DNA of 64,000 nt from Sphingomonas kaistensis (GTDB lineage Bacteria > Pseudomonadota > Alphaproteobacteria > Sphingomonadales > Sphingomonadaceae). The position numbers and the translations under genes were made by a program. The notes beneath the pieces are model-generated. The model was not told the DNA's origin. It saw only the letters and a list, made by a program, of their open reading frames with translations, and ran no database searches. Numbering within the stretch: the stretch's first letter is position 1; each line of letters begins with the position of its first letter. The stretch is taken from positions 855,001-919,000 of the forward strand of contig NZ_CP145607.1 of NCBI RefSeq assembly GCF_036884275.1, written 5' to 3'. This document shows positions 1 through 8,727 of the stretch, in pieces.

Positions 1-1
1 G

Positions 2-1225
2 TTCCGTGCAGGAGAGCGGGTGCGGCTGCGGATCATCAACGCGTCAGCCCAGACGAACTTCAATGTGCGCATCCCCGATCTGCCGATGACCGTGGTCCAG
101 GCGGATGGCCAGAACGTCAGGCCGGTCACCGTTGACGAATTCCAGATCGGGGTCGCCGAAACCTTCGACGTCGTCGTGACCCCGGCCGACCGTGCCTATT
201 CCTTTGTCAGCGAAGCGATCGATCGATCGGGCCTCGGCCGCGCTACCTTGGCACCGCGCGAAGGCATGGTTGCGCCCGTGCCGCCGCTGCGCTCCCGCCC
301 GCTCCTCACCATGAAGGACATGGGCATGGACATGAGCGGGATGTCGGGAATGGAGCACGCCGGCATGGATCATGGTGGCATGGCCGCCGACGGTCCCAAC
401 ATTCCGAATGTTGCCGTGCGCCGGGGCGTGGACCCGTCGGCGGAGCAGAATGCCTCCCGCAACCTGTGGAAATTGACCGGGTGGAAGGAGCCGACCGACC
501 ACGGAACGATCAAGGCGGCCGCCGGGGCTGCCATGGCCGGCATGGATCATGCCGCCATGGGTCATTCGGCGACCGGCCCGGCTGCGGCAGGATCGATGGC
601 GGGGATGGATCATGCCGCCATGGGACATGGTGCGCCCGCGTCCGCGCCTGGCGGTGCCGCGCACGGCATGGACCACAGCATGCGCGATTTCAGCTATGCG
701 CCGCAGGTCGACAAGAATCCGGGTGTGCAGTCGATTTCCCCGATGCCGACGGATCGCACCGGCGAACCGCCCCAGGGCCTCGAAGGCATGGACCACCGGG
801 TGCTGACCTATCGCGATCTGGTCGCGCTGGCGCCGAATCCGGACGTCCGCGCGCCGACGCGCAAGCTCGACATCCATCTGACCGGCAACATGGAACGCTA
901 CATGTGGTCGTTCGACGGCGTAAAGCTGAGCGAACCGGCCGAGCCCATCCCGTTCCGCCATATGGAGCGGGTGCGGGTGACGCTCATCAACGACACCATG
1001 ATGCCGCACCCGATCCACCTGCACGGGCATTTCTTCGAGCTGGTGACGGGACATGGCGCGCACTCACCGCGCAAGCATACGGTGAATGTCCCGCCGGGCG
1101 GCAAGATGACCTTCGACGTCACCGCCGACGCGCTCGGCGACTGGGCGTTCCACTGCCACAATCTTTATCACATGACCGCCGGGATGATGCGCGTCGTCAC
1201 CGTTCGTAAGGCGGAAGGAGCATGA
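2..1225 (+). CDS. copA: CopA-type multicopper oxidase, copper resistance (5' end cut off by window)
   Basis: C-terminal two-thirds of a periplasmic multicopper oxidase of the CopA/PcoA family, which oxidises Cu(I) and binds copper. The frame is already open at base 2, so the true start and Tat signal lie outside the window. The protein opens in a cupredoxin domain, then has a Met/His-rich linker with MDMSGMSGMEHAGMDHGG-like stretches and repeated MAGMDHAAMGH units (about bases 310-690). It ends with the type-1/trinuclear copper ligands HPIHLHGHFFELV and HCHNLYHMTAGMM. The stop overlaps the copB start (ATGA at 1222-1225), so the two are translationally coupled. The family assignment is secure; the extra Met/His repeats are typical of sphingomonad CopA. 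Confidence 0.93.
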   Translation, partial: FRAGERVRLRIINASAQTNFNVRIPDLPMTVVQADGQNVRPVTVDEFQIGVAETFDVVVTPADRAYSFVSEAIDRSGLGRATLAPREGMVAPVPPLRSRPLLTMKDMGMDMSGMSGMEHAGMDHGGMAADGPNIPNVAVRRGVDPSAEQNASRNLWKLTGWKEPTDHGTIKAAAGAAMAGMDHAAMGHSATGPAAAGSMAGMDHAAMGHGAPASAPGGAAHGMDHSMRDFSYAPQVDKNPGVQSISPMPTDRTGEPPQGLEGMDHRVLTYRDLVALAPNPDVRAPTRKLDIHLTGNMERYMWSFDGVKLSEPAEPIPFRHMERVRVTLINDTMMPHPIHLHGHFFELVTGHGAHSPRKHTVNVPPGGKMTFDVTADALGDWAFHCHNLYHMTAGMMRVVTVRKAEGA

Positions 1226-2508
1226 TGATGACGCGCTTTTCCACCCTCGCCCTGCTGGGTTCGGCAGCATCGATTGGCTTCGCTACGCCTGCAGCGGCCC
1301 AGATGGACCATAGCAGGATGCATATGCCCGGCATGACCATGCCGATGCCGGCCAAAAAGCCGACCGCGAAGAAGCCGACCGCGAAGAAGCCGATCGCGAA
1401 GAAGCCGATCGCGAAGAAGCCGGCTCCGCGGAAATCCGTGTCGGCGAAGAAGCCGGCTGCACAGCGGCCTGCGCTGCAATCCAAGGCCGCCGTGTGCCCG
1501 CCGGATCATGCTGCGATGGGCCATTGTACGCCCGCCGCTTCGCAGCCGACACCGGCGCCGCAAAAGCCGGCGGCGACTTCCTCCGCACCGGCGCAGGCCA
1601 CCTGTCCGCCCGAGCATGCCGCAATGGGCCACTGCACGCTGCCGGCGGCGCCGGTTCAGCCGCAGCCGGCTCAACCCGCCTGCCCCCCGGACCATGCGGC
1701 CATGGGGCATTGCACGCCGGCTGCCTCGCAGCCCGTCGCGCAAGGCCGCGCAGGCACGGATCTGCCGGCAACGGACTCGCCCCCGCCGCCGGTCCCCACC
1801 GATCACGCGGCCGACGCCATCTACGGCGTCGAAGCGATGGCGATGGGGCGGCACCACCTCGTCGACTATCACGGCGGTCAGAAATTCTCGCAGGTGATGC
1901 TCAACATCGCCGAGGTGCAATGGCGCAAGGGGCGTCAGGCCTACGAATGGGATGGCGAGGCCTGGTACGGCGGCGACATCGGACGGTTCGTGGTGAAGAG
2001 CGAGGGCGAAGGCGAGTTCGGCGGCTCGCTCGAAAAGGTCGAGACCCAGGCGCTCTACAGCCATGCCATCGGTCCTTACTGGAACCTGCAAGGCGGCATT
2101 CGCTACGACATCCGGCCGAACCCGTCGCGGGCTTATGCGACGGTCGGCGTCGAGGGTCTCGCCCCGAGCTTTTTCGACGTCGAGGCGGCCTTGTTCTTGT
2201 CCAACAAGGGCGAGCTGCTGGCCAAGCTTGAAGGCTATTACGACCAGCGTATCACCCAGCGCCTGATCCTGCAGCCGCGGGCGGAGCTCAACTTCGCCGC
2301 GCAGGACACGCCCGAGCTTCACACCGGCGCGGGCCTGACCGATGCCGAGGTGGGGCTGCGTCTTCGCTACGACATCCGCCGCGAGCTCGCGCCCTATGTC
2401 GGCGTGCAATATCGCCGCGCCTTCGGGGACACCCGTCGTCTTCTTCGGGCCGACGGCGAGGACACCGGCAGCTGGAGCGTCCTGACGGGTATCCGGACGT
2501 GGTTCTGA
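1222..2508 (+). CDS. copB: Outer-membrane copper resistance protein CopB
   Basis: 428-residue CopB/PcoB family protein, an outer-membrane beta-barrel that works with CopA in copper sequestration or export. A signal peptide (residues 1-27, ending AAAQ) is followed by a low-complexity segment. That segment has five lysine-proline units (KKPTA/KKPIA, bases 1351-1425) and three copies of CPP[D/E]HAAMGHC, with their first Cys at residues 92, 128 and 154. From about residue 190 the conserved CopB barrel begins (DAIYGVEAMAMGRHHLVDYHGG) and runs to a terminal aromatic residue (TWF), as in outer-membrane proteins. The start overlaps copA. The Cys-containing repeats are not part of the core CopB fold as I know it and look like an added metal-binding region. 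Confidence 0.92.
   Translation: MMMTRFSTLALLGSAASIGFATPAAAQMDHSRMHMPGMTMPMPAKKPTAKKPTAKKPIAKKPIAKKPAPRKSVSAKKPAAQRPALQSKAAVCPPDHAAMGHCTPAASQPTPAPQKPAATSSAPAQATCPPEHAAMGHCTLPAAPVQPQPAQPACPPDHAAMGHCTPAASQPVAQGRAGTDLPATDSPPPPVPTDHAADAIYGVEAMAMGRHHLVDYHGGQKFSQVMLNIAEVQWRKGRQAYEWDGEAWYGGDIGRFVVKSEGEGEFGGSLEKVETQALYSHAIGPYWNLQGGIRYDIRPNPSRAYATVGVEGLAPSFFDVEAALFLSNKGELLAKLEGYYDQRITQRLILQPRAELNFAAQDTPELHTGAGLTDAEVGLRLRYDIRRELAPYVGVQYRRAFGDTRRLLRADGEDTGSWSVLTGIRTWF
1351..1425 (+). repeat. 15-bp tandem repeat encoding KKPTA/KKPIA in copB
   Basis: Five consecutive 15-base units of the form aagaagccgaYcgcg encode Lys-Lys-Pro-(Thr/Ile)-Ala. The units differ at one or two bases. Such in-frame repeats can change copy number by slippage without breaking the frame. 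Confidence 0.8.
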
Positions 2509-2520
2509 CCTAGACGCGCA

Positions 2521-5463
2521 TCAGTTCTCGATCATGGGCGACAGTTGTTCGTGCCATTCGCGCTCGCCGAAGTTGCAATCGCGAAGGTCGTCGAGGTCGA
2601 GCGCCGTCAGCTTGGCCCTGGTTTTCACCACCTCCCAGCTTTGGGTCAGGGTGCGATAGGGCTTGCGCGTCGACAGATTGGGGAGGACGAACGGACAGTC
2701 CCCCAACCGTGGCAGCGCGCTGAGGAGCGCGATCGCGGCCGCGGGCAGCTTGATGTCGCGAGTGCCGGACCCGTTGGGGAGCGGTACCCGCCAGGAGGCC
2801 TCGTCCAGCGCCAGATCGTCCCACCGCATGGTCAGGATTTCGCCCGTGCGCGCACCGGTGAGCATCAACAGCGCCATGATGTACTTCAACTGCCGATTCG
2901 GGCTGGTCCGTGCCGCATTCAGCAATTCGCGGCCGTCGGCACAGCTGATCAAGGCATAACCTTGCGATCGGCGCCCAAAGATTTGTTCGCCACCGACCGG
3001 CACAGCGCCGGGATCGACCAGTTTCATATCCACGGCAAGCGACCACATGCGCGCCGTCAGTTTGCGCAACTGGCCGACGTCCTCATCGGTCAGACCAGGC
3101 GAATTGACGGGATCGAGCGCGGCGACGAAGGCGCCGACATCGTTCCAGTTCGGCCCCTCCGCCGAGCGCTGTCCGAAGCGCGGCAGAAAATGTTGGGTGA
3201 GGACGGTCTGCGCCGCTTCGCAGGCATGTTCGTCACCGGCGATGCTTTCAAGATATTTCCCCGACAGTTCGCGAAAGGTCGCAGGCAGATCCGAGAATTC
3301 CTCGGCGGTCTGCCGCGCAATGGTCAGCGCCGGGGTCAGGCCCAGGCGCCGGGCGACCTCCTTCAGCGCATCGCCCTGTTCGCCGCCGCCGATGACGCGG
3401 TCGGCCTCCCCTGGTTTGGGCAGTCCGAGCGAGGCGATCGCATAAGCGGAGATGCGCCGGCGCGTGCACAGCGTGCCGGCCCCATCGTCGACCAGCGGCG
3501 TATCGAAATGAACGCCCAACTGGTTCGATCGGGAGCGGGCCACCCTGGCGTAGGTCAATTGCCCGTCGCCGAGGTCGACGATGACAAGGGACTTTTCGGG
3601 AATGCCCCCGATCCCGTCGATCAGCGCGCCGCTTTCAGACAGATTGCGGATGATGCCCGACCGGTAGGCATTGCCGTGCAGGACGCCGGCCTTGCGATAG
3701 ACCGATTGGCGCGCGCTGCGTTGCATCGAGGGGCCGCTCGGCTCGATCGCCCAGCGCCCGTCGTCGAGTCGCGCGCGCAACTCGTCACTGGTGAGCGCCT
3801 TGCTGTAGACCCAGCCCTGAACGTGACTGACGCCCAGGCGGCGAATCAGCGCGAGCTGGTCGAGATATTCGATTCCCTCGGCGGTGGTGTCCATGCCGAG
3901 CGCTTCGGCCAGCGCGACGATGGCCGCGATAATCGCGCTGTTGCGCGATCCCGGAAGCGTCGCCTCGCGCACAAAGGTTTGATCGATCTTGATCTTGTCG
4001 AACGGCGCGCTGCGCAGATAGCCGAGCGACGAATAGCCCGTTCCGAAATCGTCGAGGGCGAGCCGAACGCCGATCTTTTTCAAGGTCGCGAACATATGCT
4101 CGGACGCGGCGGTATCGCCGAGGAACACGCCTTCGGTGATCTCGAGCTCGAGACGATCGGCGGGAAGCCCGCTGGTCGCAAGCGCCGAGACGATGGTCGT
4201 GGGGAGGGTGCCGTCGCCGAATTGGGTCGGCGACACATTGACCGCCACGCGGACATGCTCCGGCCATTTGGCGGCATCTTCGCACGCCTGCCGCAAGGCC
4301 CAGTCGCCGAGCCGTCCCACCAATCCGGCTTCTTCCGCGATCGGGATGAAGACGGCCGGCGAGATCGAGCCCTTGTCGGGATGATCCCATCGCATCAGCG
4401 CTTCGACCCCGGTGATACGGCCCGAATGACATTGCACGATGGGCTGATAGACCAGCCGCATCTGGTCGCGGATCAGGGCGTCGCGAAGATCCTCTTCGAG
4501 CGCTCTTTTCTCTTCGGCCGAGGCAAGCAATTCGGTGGAAAAGAATCGGTATCGCCCACGACCGTCGGTCTTCGCTCCGTAGAGCGCCAGATCGGCATTC
4601 CGGATCAGCCCGACCCGCGAGGTGCCGTCGTCGGGCGAAGCGGCAATCCCGATCGAGGCCCCGATGATGCAGCGGCTTCCGTCGATCGAATAAGGCTGTG
4701 ACAGCGCGTGGATGATGTCGGCCGCGAGGGTTTCGACCTTTTCCTTGTCGCTGCATTCGGGAAGCGCGACCTGGAACTCGTCGCCGCCCAAGCGGAAGAT
4801 CCGTTCGCGGTCCCCGACGATACGCACCAGGCGATCGGCGACCTGGCGAAGCAGCGCGTCGCCGGCCGGATGCCCCAGCGTATCGTTGACCTGCTTGAAG
4901 CGATCGAGGTCGATCAGCATGATGGTGCAGGGCCGCCGATGATGCTCCACCCCGTCGAGCAGCCGGTCGAGGCAGTCTTCCATGCGGCGGCGATTGGGCA
5001 GGCCGGTCAGCGCATCATATTCCGCCATGCGCGAGGCTTGCTGCGACGAGCGGCGCTGATCGGTGATATCGATCGCGCTGCCCCGGAAACCCAGATATTC
5101 GCCCGAGCGACCGGTCACCGGAGCGCCCGACACGACCCATTGGCGATCGACGTCCTCCCTAGCGGAGCGCAGCGTCATTCCGTTGAACGGCGAGCGCTTG
5201 GTCAGCACGAACGGCAGGTTGCGGCGGCCGCTTTTGTCCTCGTCGGCGGCGACGAACAGATCGGAAAGACGCTGGCCCGCGAGATCGGCGACGGTTGAGC
5301 CAATCAAGCGCGCGACGTCTTCGCTGAGATAAACGATCCGCCCGTCGGCATCGACCGACCAGAACCAGCCCTGGCTCGACTCTTCAAAGACCCGCAACAG
5401 GTGCAGCGCCTCGGTCGTCGAATTGGTCGCTGCACGGCTTTGTCTGGCGCGGTTCCCGAACAA
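2521..5463 (-). CDS. PAS-GGDEF-EAL-PilZ protein with a degenerate tyrosine-recombinase-like C-terminus
   Basis: 980-residue protein. PAS domain, about 20-135. GGDEF domain, 145-310, with intact GGDEF at 226-230 and no RxxD inhibitory site five residues upstream. EAL domain, 320-565, with EAL at 354-356, DDFGTGYSSL at 471-480 and IKID at 491-494, so it looks catalytically competent. PilZ-like domain, about 585-675 (NLSESGAL). Residues 730-825 then resemble the SAM-like core-binding domain of tyrosine recombinases and 835-965 the catalytic domain, with box I TGARTGEIL (Arg872). The box II His is Asp958 (DDLR), the beta-hairpin Lys is not evident, and the protein ends 19 residues after Arg961 without a Tyr. 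Making or degrading c-di-GMP is likely. The tail is probably a non-catalytic DNA- or protein-binding module; that part is inference. Confidence 0.85.
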   Translation of the reverse strand: MFGNRARQSRAATNSTTEALHLLRVFEESSQGWFWSVDADGRIVYLSEDVARLIGSTVADLAGQRLSDLFVAADEDKSGRRNLPFVLTKRSPFNGMTLRSAREDVDRQWVVSGAPVTGRSGEYLGFRGSAIDITDQRRSSQQASRMAEYDALTGLPNRRRMEDCLDRLLDGVEHHRRPCTIMLIDLDRFKQVNDTLGHPAGDALLRQVADRLVRIVGDRERIFRLGGDEFQVALPECSDKEKVETLAADIIHALSQPYSIDGSRCIIGASIGIAASPDDGTSRVGLIRNADLALYGAKTDGRGRYRFFSTELLASAEEKRALEEDLRDALIRDQMRLVYQPIVQCHSGRITGVEALMRWDHPDKGSISPAVFIPIAEEAGLVGRLGDWALRQACEDAAKWPEHVRVAVNVSPTQFGDGTLPTTIVSALATSGLPADRLELEITEGVFLGDTAASEHMFATLKKIGVRLALDDFGTGYSSLGYLRSAPFDKIKIDQTFVREATLPGSRNSAIIAAIVALAEALGMDTTAEGIEYLDQLALIRRLGVSHVQGWVYSKALTSDELRARLDDGRWAIEPSGPSMQRSARQSVYRKAGVLHGNAYRSGIIRNLSESGALIDGIGGIPEKSLVIVDLGDGQLTYARVARSRSNQLGVHFDTPLVDDGAGTLCTRRRISAYAIASLGLPKPGEADRVIGGGEQGDALKEVARRLGLTPALTIARQTAEEFSDLPATFRELSGKYLESIAGDEHACEAAQTVLTQHFLPRFGQRSAEGPNWNDVGAFVAALDPVNSPGLTDEDVGQLRKLTARMWSLAVDMKLVDPGAVPVGGEQIFGRRSQGYALISCADGRELLNAARTSPNRQLKYIMALLMLTGARTGEILTMRWDDLALDEASWRVPLPNGSGTRDIKLPAAAIALLSALPRLGDCPFVLPNLSTRKPYRTLTQSWEVVKTRAKLTALDLDDLRDCNFGEREWHEQLSPMIEN

Positions 5464-5589
5464 CGGTCTAACCCATCAGCCCAATGGTGGCGATCGTCAT
5501 CGTCATGTCGCGCTCCACCGGCTGCCTTTCGGCATCGGCAGTTAAACAGCAGTGGTAACCAAGCTTCGAACGACGATGCTTAATTTCGT

Positions 5590-5627
5590 AAAAGGGAGGC
5601 TTCCGGCGGATCGACATCCGGAAGCCT
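5590..5627 (-). terminator. Rho-independent terminator of the ammonium transporter gene
   Basis: A 10-bp inverted repeat (aggcttccgg at 5597-5606, ccggaagcct at 5618-5627) is followed on the minus strand by a short T run (rc of aaaaggg). It sits 11 bases past the amt stop. Confidence 0.75.
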
Positions 5628-5637
5628 GCCGGCGAAA

Positions 5638-6867
5638 TCAGCCGTATGCGCGCTCACCGTGATCGCTGAGGTCGAGGCCTTCACGTTCCGCGTCTTCGGG
5701 ATGGCGGAGCGGGATCAGGCGTTTGACGATGGAGAACGCCAGCGCCGAGCCCGCGCCCGACCAGATCACCGCGACCAGCACCGCGGCGCCCTGCCGGCCG
5801 AGTTGCGGCCAGAAGGCCATGCCGTCGGGCCCGAATCCGCCCAGCGCCGGAAGCGCGGCAAGCGCGGTGCCGAGCGAGCCGACGATCCCGCCGAGGCCGT
5901 GGATTCCGAACACGTCGAGGCTGTCGTCCCAGCGCAGACGGTTTTTGACCCGCGCAACGAAGCCATAGCAAACCAGCGCCGACGCGCCGCCAAGCAGAAT
6001 CGCGCCGAGTGGGCCCGACACCCCCGCAGCCGGGGTGACGGCGACCAGCCCCGCGACCGCACCCGACGCGCCGCCGAGCATCGACGGCTTGCCCGACCGC
6101 CAGCGCTCCGCCCCCATCCAGGCCAGCACGCCGGCGGCCGGAGCGACCAGGGTATTAAACAGGGCCAGCGCGGCGACCCCGTTCGCTTCGAGCGCCGACC
6201 CCGCGTTGAAGCCGATCCAGCCGACCCACAGCAGGCCCGCGCCAATCATCACCAGCGCGAGGCTGTGCGGCGGCATGGCTTCCTTGAGGTGGCCGATCCG
6301 CGGGCCGGCCATGGCCATGCCGACCAGCCCGGCGATGCCTGCATTGATATGCACCACCGTCCCACCGGCGAAATCGATCGCGCCGAGCGCGAACAGCACG
6401 CCGTCCGGCGACCACACCATATGCGCCAAGGGCGCATAGTCGAAGGTCAGGAACAGCACCGAAAAGGCGAGAATGGCGCTGAACCGCACCCGCTCGACCA
6501 GCGCGCCGATGACAAGGGCGGTGGCGACCGCGGCGAAGGTCATCTGGAAGCAGGCGAACAGCAGTTCGGGAAGCGCCTTGCCTTCCATCGCCAGCGGCCA
6601 GGTCGTCGCCGGACCGATCCCCGCCATGCCGACCTTGCCCAAGCCCCCGATCACCGCCGATCCCTCGGCAAAGGCGAGGCTATAGCCCCAGCCCACCCAC
6701 ACCAGCACCGTCACCGCGGCGATGCCCAGCACCTGCGCAAGGACGCTGAGCAAATTCTTGGCGCGCACTAGCCCGCCATAGAAGAGCGCGAGGCCGGGCA
6801 TCAGCATCATCCAGACCAGCGCCGTGGCGATCAGGACCCACGCCACGTCCCCGCTATCGACCCGCAT
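5638..6867 (-). CDS. amt: Ammonium transporter (Amt/MEP/Rh family)
   Basis: 409-residue inner-membrane ammonium channel. It starts with WVLIATALVWMMLMPGLALF and has eleven or so hydrophobic segments. Two Amt signatures are clear: the first conserved pore-histidine region (FAGGTVVHINAGIAGL) and the second (DVFGIHGLGGIVGSL). I chose the ATG at 6867 (MRVDSGDVAWV) because the longer frame adds only a non-homologous basic stretch. No glnK/P-II gene lies next to it, which is unusual but not rare. The gene ends in a strong hairpin terminator. It is divergent from xthA, with 58 bases between the starts. Confidence 0.93.
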   Translation of the reverse strand: MRVDSGDVAWVLIATALVWMMLMPGLALFYGGLVRAKNLLSVLAQVLGIAAVTVLVWVGWGYSLAFAEGSAVIGGLGKVGMAGIGPATTWPLAMEGKALPELLFACFQMTFAAVATALVIGALVERVRFSAILAFSVLFLTFDYAPLAHMVWSPDGVLFALGAIDFAGGTVVHINAGIAGLVGMAMAGPRIGHLKEAMPPHSLALVMIGAGLLWVGWIGFNAGSALEANGVAALALFNTLVAPAAGVLAWMGAERWRSGKPSMLGGASGAVAGLVAVTPAAGVSGPLGAILLGGASALVCYGFVARVKNRLRWDDSLDVFGIHGLGGIVGSLGTALAALPALGGFGPDGMAFWPQLGRQGAAVLVAVIWSGAGSALAFSIVKRLIPLRHPEDAEREGLDLSDHGERAYG

Positions 6868-6925
6868 CCGCCCCGGCTCCCGAAGTTTAAGCGGCGAGGC
6901 TAGGGCGGCACGGGAGCTTCGCGCC

Positions 6926-7717
6926 ATGCGAGATGTTCACACGCCTGTGCGCATCGCGTCCTACAATGTGAATGGCGTCAACGGCCGGCTGCCGGTGCTG
7001 CTGGAATGGCTCGCGGGGACGAGCCCCGACGTGGTGTGCCTGCAGGAGCTGAAGGCCCCGAACGAGAAGTTTCCTCGCGAGGCAATCGAGGGGGCAGGCT
7101 ACGGCGCGATCTGGCACGGCCAAAAGAGCTGGAACGGCGTCGCGATCCTCGCGCGCGGCTGCGCCCCGGTCGAAACCCGCCGCGGCCTGCCGGACGATCC
7201 CGACCCTACGCAAAGTCGCTACATCGAAGCGGCGGTGAACGGGGTGCTGGTCGGCTGCCTCTACCTCCCGAACGGCAACCCCCGACCCGGACCGAAATTC
7301 GATTACAAGCTAAAGTGGATCGCGGCATTCGAGGCGCTCGCGGCGGAGCTGTTGGCGCTCGATCAGCCGGTAGTGCTGGCCGGGGACTACAACATCATCC
7401 CAACCGAACGAGACGTCTACAAGCCCGAGCGCTGGACCGAGGACGCGTTGTTCGTCACTGACGTGCGCGAGGCTTTCGCCCGACTGACCGACGCGGGCTG
7501 GACCGATGCGCTGCGCGCGTTGCACCCTGACGAGACGATCTACACCTTTTGGGATTATTTCCGCCACGCCTTCGCCCGCGATGCGGGCCTGCGGATCGAT
7601 CATCACCTGCTCAACGCCGCCGCGGCCAAGCGCCTCAAGGCGGCAGGCGTCGATCGCTCGGCCCGGGCGCTGCCCAAGACGTCCGATCATGCGCCGGTCT
7701 GGATCGAGCTCCAATGA
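6926..7717 (+). CDS. xthA: Exodeoxyribonuclease III / AP endonuclease
   Basis: 263-residue exonuclease III family enzyme (endonuclease/exonuclease/phosphatase fold). It acts at abasic sites and 3' blocked ends in base-excision repair. Motifs in order: IASYNVNGVN, CLQELKAPNEKFP (metal-binding Glu), GDYNIIPTERDVY (Asp and Asn of the active site), YTFWDYF and the terminal KTSDHAPVWIEL with the catalytic Asp-His pair. The ATG at 6926 gives the family's usual N-terminus. Its stop overlaps the ligase start (ATGA, 7714-7717), implying co-translation with a DNA ligase. Confidence 0.93.
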   Translation: MRDVHTPVRIASYNVNGVNGRLPVLLEWLAGTSPDVVCLQELKAPNEKFPREAIEGAGYGAIWHGQKSWNGVAILARGCAPVETRRGLPDDPDPTQSRYIEAAVNGVLVGCLYLPNGNPRPGPKFDYKLKWIAAFEALAAELLALDQPVVLAGDYNIIPTERDVYKPERWTEDALFVTDVREAFARLTDAGWTDALRALHPDETIYTFWDYFRHAFARDAGLRIDHHLLNAAAAKRLKAAGVDRSARALPKTSDHAPVWIELQ

Positions 7718-8727
7718 CCGCGCCGACGACCATGGAAGCGCTGCTGGTCGAGGAACTGCCGGTCGGCGAGGATTGGCGGTTCGAACCCAAATGGGACGGC
7801 TTTCGCTGTCTTGCAGTCCGGTCGGGCGGCGCGGTCGCCTTGTGGTCGCGGTCGGGCAAGCCGCTCGGGCGCTATTTCCCGGAGATCGAGGCGCTGATCG
7901 CCGGCCTGCCGGGCGGCGACCTGGCGCTGGACGGCGAACTGGTCATCGAAACGCCCGCCGGGCTCAGCTTCGATGCGCTGTCGCAGCGGCTTCACCCGGC
8001 GGAAAGCCGGATCCGCAAGCTGGCAGCCGAGACGCCCGCGATGTTCATGGCGTTCGACCTGCTGCGCGAGGGCAAGGACGATCTGTCCGTCCTGCCGCTG
8101 GCGAAGCGGCGCGCCCGGCTGGAAAAGCTCGTCGGCAAGGCCAAGACCGACGCGCTGCTTCTATCGCCGCAGACCGCCGACATGGCCAAGGCGCGCGATT
8201 GGCTCGAACGCAGCGGCGGCGCGCTCGACGGCGTGATCGCCAAGCGCGCGGACGAGCCCTATCGCGCTGGCGAGCGGGCGATGCTCAAGATCAAGCGCCA
8301 CCGCAGCGCCGATTGCGTGGTCGGGGGCTATCGCACCGAAAAGGGGGGCGCGGGCGTCGCCTCGCTCCTGCTTGGCCTCTACGACAAGGACGGGCTGCTC
8401 CACCATGTCGGCTTTTGCTCCAGCTTCAAGGCCGCCGAACGCCGGAGCTGGGCCGAGGAACTGGAGCCGCTGACCGGCGGCGAAGGCTTCACCGGCAACC
8501 GACCCGACAAGGCCAGCCGCTGGTCGAGCGAGCGAACGGTGCAATGGGTGCCGCTTAAACCGAAGCTTGTCGTGGAGGTACTCTACGATCAGGTCACGTC
8601 GGGCCGCTTTCGGCACGGCACCAGGCTGCTTCGAAGGCGTCCCGACAAGCATCCCGACCAATGCCGCTGCGAACAGCTTCGTCACCCCTTGACCCCGGTC
8701 GAACTCGCCGAGCTGCTGGGCGGCTAG
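7714..8727 (+). CDS. ATP-dependent DNA ligase (LigC-like)
   Basis: 337-residue ATP-dependent DNA ligase. It seals nicks through a lysyl-AMP intermediate. Visible nucleotidyltransferase motifs: I, EPKWDGFR (adenylated Lys); III, MFMAFDLL; IV, DGVIAKR; V, MLKIKRHRSADCVVGGY. A short OB-fold domain follows. It lacks the polymerase and phosphoesterase domains of LigD and has about the size of stand-alone LigC enzymes. It overlaps xthA by four bases, so the two probably form a repair pair. The 3' end overlaps the convergent arginase-family gene by four bases. The exact ligase subfamily is uncertain. Confidence 0.88.
   Translation: MTAPTTMEALLVEELPVGEDWRFEPKWDGFRCLAVRSGGAVALWSRSGKPLGRYFPEIEALIAGLPGGDLALDGELVIETPAGLSFDALSQRLHPAESRIRKLAAETPAMFMAFDLLREGKDDLSVLPLAKRRARLEKLVGKAKTDALLLSPQTADMAKARDWLERSGGALDGVIAKRADEPYRAGERAMLKIKRHRSADCVVGGYRTEKGGAGVASLLLGLYDKDGLLHHVGFCSSFKAAERRSWAEELEPLTGGEGFTGNRPDKASRWSSERTVQWVPLKPKLVVEVLYDQVTSGRFRHGTRLLRRRPDKHPDQCRCEQLRHPLTPVELAELLGG

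Noticed and set aside
2545..4701. Long open frame (718 codons) on the plus strand opposite the GGDEF-EAL gene
   Set aside because: It is an antisense shadow in GC-rich DNA. The composition is Arg/Gln/Asp-rich without any domain, while the minus strand shows clear domains.
7769..7790. tRNA T-arm look-alike ggcggttcgaaccc
   Set aside because: It lies inside the ligase active-site region and no acceptor or anticodon stems surround it.
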